DNA of 64,000 bases. It comes from an uncultured Bacteroidales bacterium. Its GTDB lineage: Bacteria; Bacteroidota; Bacteroidia; Bacteroidales; Bacteroidaceae. Shown in pieces: positions 60,998 to 64,000 of this stretch; the stretch's first letter is position 1, and every line of letters starts with the position of its first letter. The position numbers were made by a program, and so were the translations under genes. Below the pieces are notes generated by a model. That model had not been told where the DNA came from, did not search any database, and saw only the letters and a program-made list of their open reading frames with translations. The stretch covers positions 1 through 64,000 of the forward strand of contig CADCHQ010000010.1 in the NCBI GenBank assembly GCA_902801325.1, in the 5' to 3' direction.

Positions 60998-63562
60998 TTA
61001 GAACCTGTAGTTCAGGTTAAGCATACCATTGATGCCCTGTGCATAGAACTTCTTGGGGTTCTTCTGGAAGTTGTAAGTACGGTTGACGTCCTGTCCCTCG
61101 GTTGTGGTGTAGTTGGTGGCGCGGCTTTGTTCGTATCCACCTGTGCACAACTTGCGGTTGTTGGTGATGTTGTTCACCATGAGGTTGATGCTCAGATAAC
61201 GTCCTTTGCTCATGCGGAATCCCTTACCGATGCTACCATCGAGCATGAAGCCGCCGTCGCTCTTAGCCTGATCCATAACGGTGTACGAACCATCGGCATT
61301 TTGCTTCATCAAGCCCTTGTAACGCATGTTGGGGGAGTAGGAGAGGTAGATGCGGTCGTAGTAGTTACCATTGAGGTTGAACCACCATCCCTTGATGCTG
61401 TAGCGGAAACCGATGCTTGCTGCAGCAAGTGGAGTACCGCTTTCGCGCATGTTCTTGTTGAAGCAAAGGTCGGGTTTCTCACGACCTTCGTTCGAGAGCA
61501 TGTACACAACGTTGGTGTTCGAGGCATACTTGGCTTCGGCAATCGTTCCGATGGCGGTGATGGTGAAGTCGTTGGTAACCTTAAACTTCATACCCAGTTC
61601 TGCACCGTAATAGTTCTTCTCCACGCCAGTCAGGCTGTTGTAGGTGAAGGAGTTCTCGTTATCGTTATAGAACTGTTGCCATTCTGTGCCGTCGTAGGTG
61701 TGAGTGAAGTATCCTGTCAGGTTCATCTGGAGCCAGCGTCCGTTGAAGGCATAGCCAATTTCGCTGGAGAATATCTTCTCGTTTACCAGATCACGAACGA
61801 AGTTGTTGTTCATCTCGGGGCTTACAAATGCCACGTTGGCGTGAGGAGCGCGAGCCTCGAAGCCTACACCCATTGTCAGCGCATGACCGCCACCCAGATT
61901 CAGGTTAGTACCCATCTTGAAGCCACCGTCCAGGAAGCGAGCCTTCTTGCTCTTGCCGTAACTGAGGTTGATGGCCTTGCCGTTTTCGTCGATGTAGTTG
62001 GCAAAGATACCATTGTTCATCTTGCCGTTGCGCCACATCTCACTGCCACCGATCTTTGCGGTAATGTAATTGTGGCTGATGCCCTTGTTGCGGCTGTAAG
62101 TAGCCCACAGCTTGGCTTTCTCAATCATCAGGTTATAATCATAACGGAAACGGTCTCCCACACCTACCATTCCGTCCTTATTGTTCAGGTCGTAATAGAT
62201 CTGTGGGGCGTCAGCGGCATATGTGCCTTCGGCGTATGTGTTGCGGTTGTGGAAGTATTTCGATCCCAGCAGGTCGTCCATCGTCTCGTAGTGCATACCC
62301 TTGTTTGACGCCAGTTGTAGACCGATTTGGAACCTTGAATCCTTGTCGATGTTCCAGTCGAAGGTGCTACCGAGGTTGATGGCGAGGTGGTCGTTGTGAC
62401 GACGCTCGATGTAGTATATGGCATCATGACCCGTAGCATTCAGTTGCTGGTTGGCAAAGTAGAGCTTGTCGAAATTGATCTGACGATTAGCTTCCGAATC
62501 CTTCCAGAAATAATATGAATCCCACCAAGCAGCAGCTTCAGATTCTGTGCCAGTTCCTGCCCATACATCATAATTATATGAAGGGAAGTTCTTCCAATAG
62601 TCGGGGTGGGGGTTGGTGCCTGAGTAGTTGAGCTTCGAACTGCTGTACATGGCGTACTTGCCCACGAGGCTGGTTGTCAACTTCATGCGGTCGTTGATCT
62701 TGAAGTCCCATGTGAGCATAGCCGTAGGCTCGAAGTTGTTTACGACACGGCTGGCGCGCTTCTTGCCGTCCTGATAACCCCAGTAAGGATTGTACTGGTA
62801 GTCGTTGGCCAGCCAGTAGGCTTCGTCAGTCGATGCGCCCTGCTGAGCACGCTCTGTGGGATTACCCCATGTGGCCAGGTTCAACGAATGGCGGTCGTTG
62901 ATGATCTTCTGTGCCGTGAGGAAGTAGGAGAGAGAGTTGTAGAACGTACCATCCACAGCTGCTGTTTTCATGTTCGACCAGCGATAGCCGACTGTGCCAA
63001 AGAAGGCCCATCCCTTCTTCGTGATGCCTGTTCCGAAGGCATACATGGCGCGAGCCGTGTAGTTGCGGTTGCAGGCCGAGAGTGTGATGTTGTGTCCTGG
63101 CGCATAGCTGCTAGCACGGAACTCATAGTTCGACGAACCGCCAATGTTTGCCATTGAGAAGGCGTTCGTCTCGAAGGCACCACTAGCATCGATGTGGTTG
63201 TTTGTGGCACGGTTCATGCCGCCGATGGTGGAGTAGTTAAACTGCCCGTTCTCGGCATTGTTCACCTGCACGCCATTAAAGTAAATGTCGTTGTAGCTCG
63301 AGTTGTAACCACGGAACTTGAAGCGTGCGGGGCTGAAGAGGTAACCTACGTTGCTGGTGTACACATTGTTGTTCGAGTTGACCATAATGACATTCTGTGT
63401 CACATCGTCGTCCTCGCCCAACTGCGACTCTGTGAAGACAAAGGCGGCATTGTCCTGTTTCACTGCCTCTTCGCCTTCAGAAGTCGTGTCCTTTGCATTT
63501 TGTGCAAAGCACAGTGACATAGTTCCTAAGAACATAGCCACAAGTGTTAGCTTCTTTGTCAT
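60998..63562 (-). CDS. TonB-dependent outer-membrane receptor
   Basis: Outer-membrane beta-barrel importer of 854 aa. The ATG at 63562 gives a signal peptide (TKKLTLVAMFLGTMSLCFAQ) and fits the promoter. A plug domain (FKFRGYNSSYNDIYFNGVQVNNAENG, in part) is followed by a long barrel ending in the aromatic terminus NYRF. No CarboxypepD-like N-terminal domain is present, unlike most SusC proteins. First gene of an operon with two lipoproteins. The substrate may be nucleic-acid breakdown products, judging from the nearby nucleases (inference). Confidence 0.9.
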   Translation of the reverse strand: MTKKLTLVAMFLGTMSLCFAQNAKDTTSEGEEAVKQDNAAFVFTESQLGEDDDVTQNVIMVNSNNNVYTSNVGYLFSPARFKFRGYNSSYNDIYFNGVQVNNAENGQFNYSTIGGMNRATNNHIDASGAFETNAFSMANIGGSSNYEFRASSYAPGHNITLSACNRNYTARAMYAFGTGITKKGWAFFGTVGYRWSNMKTAAVDGTFYNSLSYFLTAQKIINDRHSLNLATWGNPTERAQQGASTDEAYWLANDYQYNPYWGYQDGKKRASRVVNNFEPTAMLTWDFKINDRMKLTTSLVGKYAMYSSSKLNYSGTNPHPDYWKNFPSYNYDVWAGTGTESEAAAWWDSYYFWKDSEANRQINFDKLYFANQQLNATGHDAIYYIERRHNDHLAINLGSTFDWNIDKDSRFQIGLQLASNKGMHYETMDDLLGSKYFHNRNTYAEGTYAADAPQIYYDLNNKDGMVGVGDRFRYDYNLMIEKAKLWATYSRNKGISHNYITAKIGGSEMWRNGKMNNGIFANYIDENGKAINLSYGKSKKARFLDGGFKMGTNLNLGGGHALTMGVGFEARAPHANVAFVSPEMNNNFVRDLVNEKIFSSEIGYAFNGRWLQMNLTGYFTHTYDGTEWQQFYNDNENSFTYNSLTGVEKNYYGAELGMKFKVTNDFTITAIGTIAEAKYASNTNVVYMLSNEGREKPDLCFNKNMRESGTPLAAASIGFRYSIKGWWFNLNGNYYDRIYLSYSPNMRYKGLMKQNADGSYTVMDQAKSDGGFMLDGSIGKGFRMSKGRYLSINLMVNNITNNRKLCTGGYEQSRATNYTTTEGQDVNRTYNFQKNPKKFYAQGINGMLNLNYRF

Positions 63563-63600
63563 AAGGTTTGTATTTGTTAAAAATTGTGTTCTTACGCCTA

Positions 63601-63631
63601 CAAAGTTAATGAAAATCAAATGCAAAACAAA
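63601..63631 (-). promoter_or_regulatory. Promoter of the receptor operon
   Basis: On the minus strand TTTG (63628-63631), 19 bases, then TAACTTTG (63601-63608), 38 bases before the ATG at 63562. Confidence 0.75.
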
Positions 63632-64000
63632 ATAATGTACGAAAAATTATGGCATAGCGGCGAGAAAAACAACTTATGCTTTTTGCTTGCAATGGTGTCT
63701 TTGATGCCATAGTGGGGGATATTATGGCAAAAATAACCTGTTTTGCGTGCATTTTTGTGCGAATGTACATTCTAATAAGGTATAAAATAACAGCGGGTGG
63801 AGATCGGAAAAGGTGCATGTTGGGAGGGGTTTTAGCTGTTTTATGCATATATTTACGTATCTTTTGAGCCTCTTTTTGCTTCGCTATGAAGGAGGCGAAA
63901 GTCGATTTTCTTCGATGGAATGGGCGATTTTTGACAAGACGAACATTGCTTGCGTTGCACCGTTGCAGCGTTGCAGTTGTTTTTTGAGTCATTTCTTGCC
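63632..64000. other. Window end: no gene, possible left arm of a GTTG-unit element
   Basis: No credible coding frame. At 63952-63979 there are three tandem units of the type GTTGCA plus two bases (GTTGCACC, GTTGCAGC, GTTGCAG), like the arms of the elements at 19105 and 28773. Any matching right arm would lie beyond the window. Confidence 0.45.

Overview
The window is bacterial and reads as a Bacteroidales chromosome, most likely Prevotellaceae. The signs are BspA-type leucine-rich-repeat proteins, dockerin-like C-termini, the type IX secretion protein PorQ, a SusC-like TonB receptor with DUF5689 and OB-fold lipoproteins, type B ribosomal protein L31, and promoters of the Bacteroidetes form TTTG-N20-TAnnTTTG with no Shine-Dalgarno sites. 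It holds about 40 genes and one tRNA. No rRNA, CRISPR array, transposase or integrase is visible.

Layout. 1-2.7 kb: a 5'-truncated BspA/dockerin gene. 3.1-10.4 kb: an L-fucose locus (aldo/keto reductase, lactonase-like amidohydrolase, zinc alcohol dehydrogenase, FucI, FucP, mutarotase) invaded by a DUF559 gene. 10.5-20.4 kb: GH92-peptidase fusion, ADP-forming acyl-CoA synthetase, O-acetylhomoserine sulfhydrylase, carboxylesterase lipoprotein and GH43-like enzyme. 20.5-31.5 kb: PepD, alpha-2-macroglobulin, DUF4837 lipoprotein, DUF1573 protein, MeaB. 31.5-34.1 kb (minus): IspH, Cmk, PorQ. 34.3-39.6 kb: TonB, prenyl synthase, TatD, tRNA-Ser, ExbB, a membrane protein and two ExbD. 39.8-42.8 kb: Lrp, FolA, ThyA, rRNA methyltransferase. 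43.3-56.3 kb: giant BspA protein, AspT-like transporter, dockerin endonuclease I, TruA, EamA transporter, DUF3256 protein, HerA-like ATPase. 56.4-63.6 kb (minus): NUC nuclease lipoprotein, L31, OB-fold lipoprotein, DUF5689 lipoprotein, TonB receptor.

Working together: TonB/ExbB/ExbD could energise the TonB receptor. The receptor operon, with two exported nucleases nearby, suggests nucleic-acid scavenging (inference). The fucose genes combine an isomerase with an oxidative-type enzyme set.

The most unusual content is a layered set of small repeats. (1) GC-rich palindromic arms occur as inverted pairs (reverse arm just after a stop codon, about 60-85 bp core, forward arm inside the next gene). 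The core carries the downstream start codon and the forward arm is translated near codon 10; copies also sit in frame inside coding sequences. (2) AT-rich elements are bounded by long perfect inverted repeats built from 8-bp GTTGnAnn units. (3) Two promoters sit beside similar inverted-repeat stems. (4) Heptameric tandem repeats fill many spacers and enter coding sequence. (5) 22-bp tandem repeats start at stop codons. The first set resembles BIME or Rickettsia palindromic elements in logic and is the best candidate for something undescribed.
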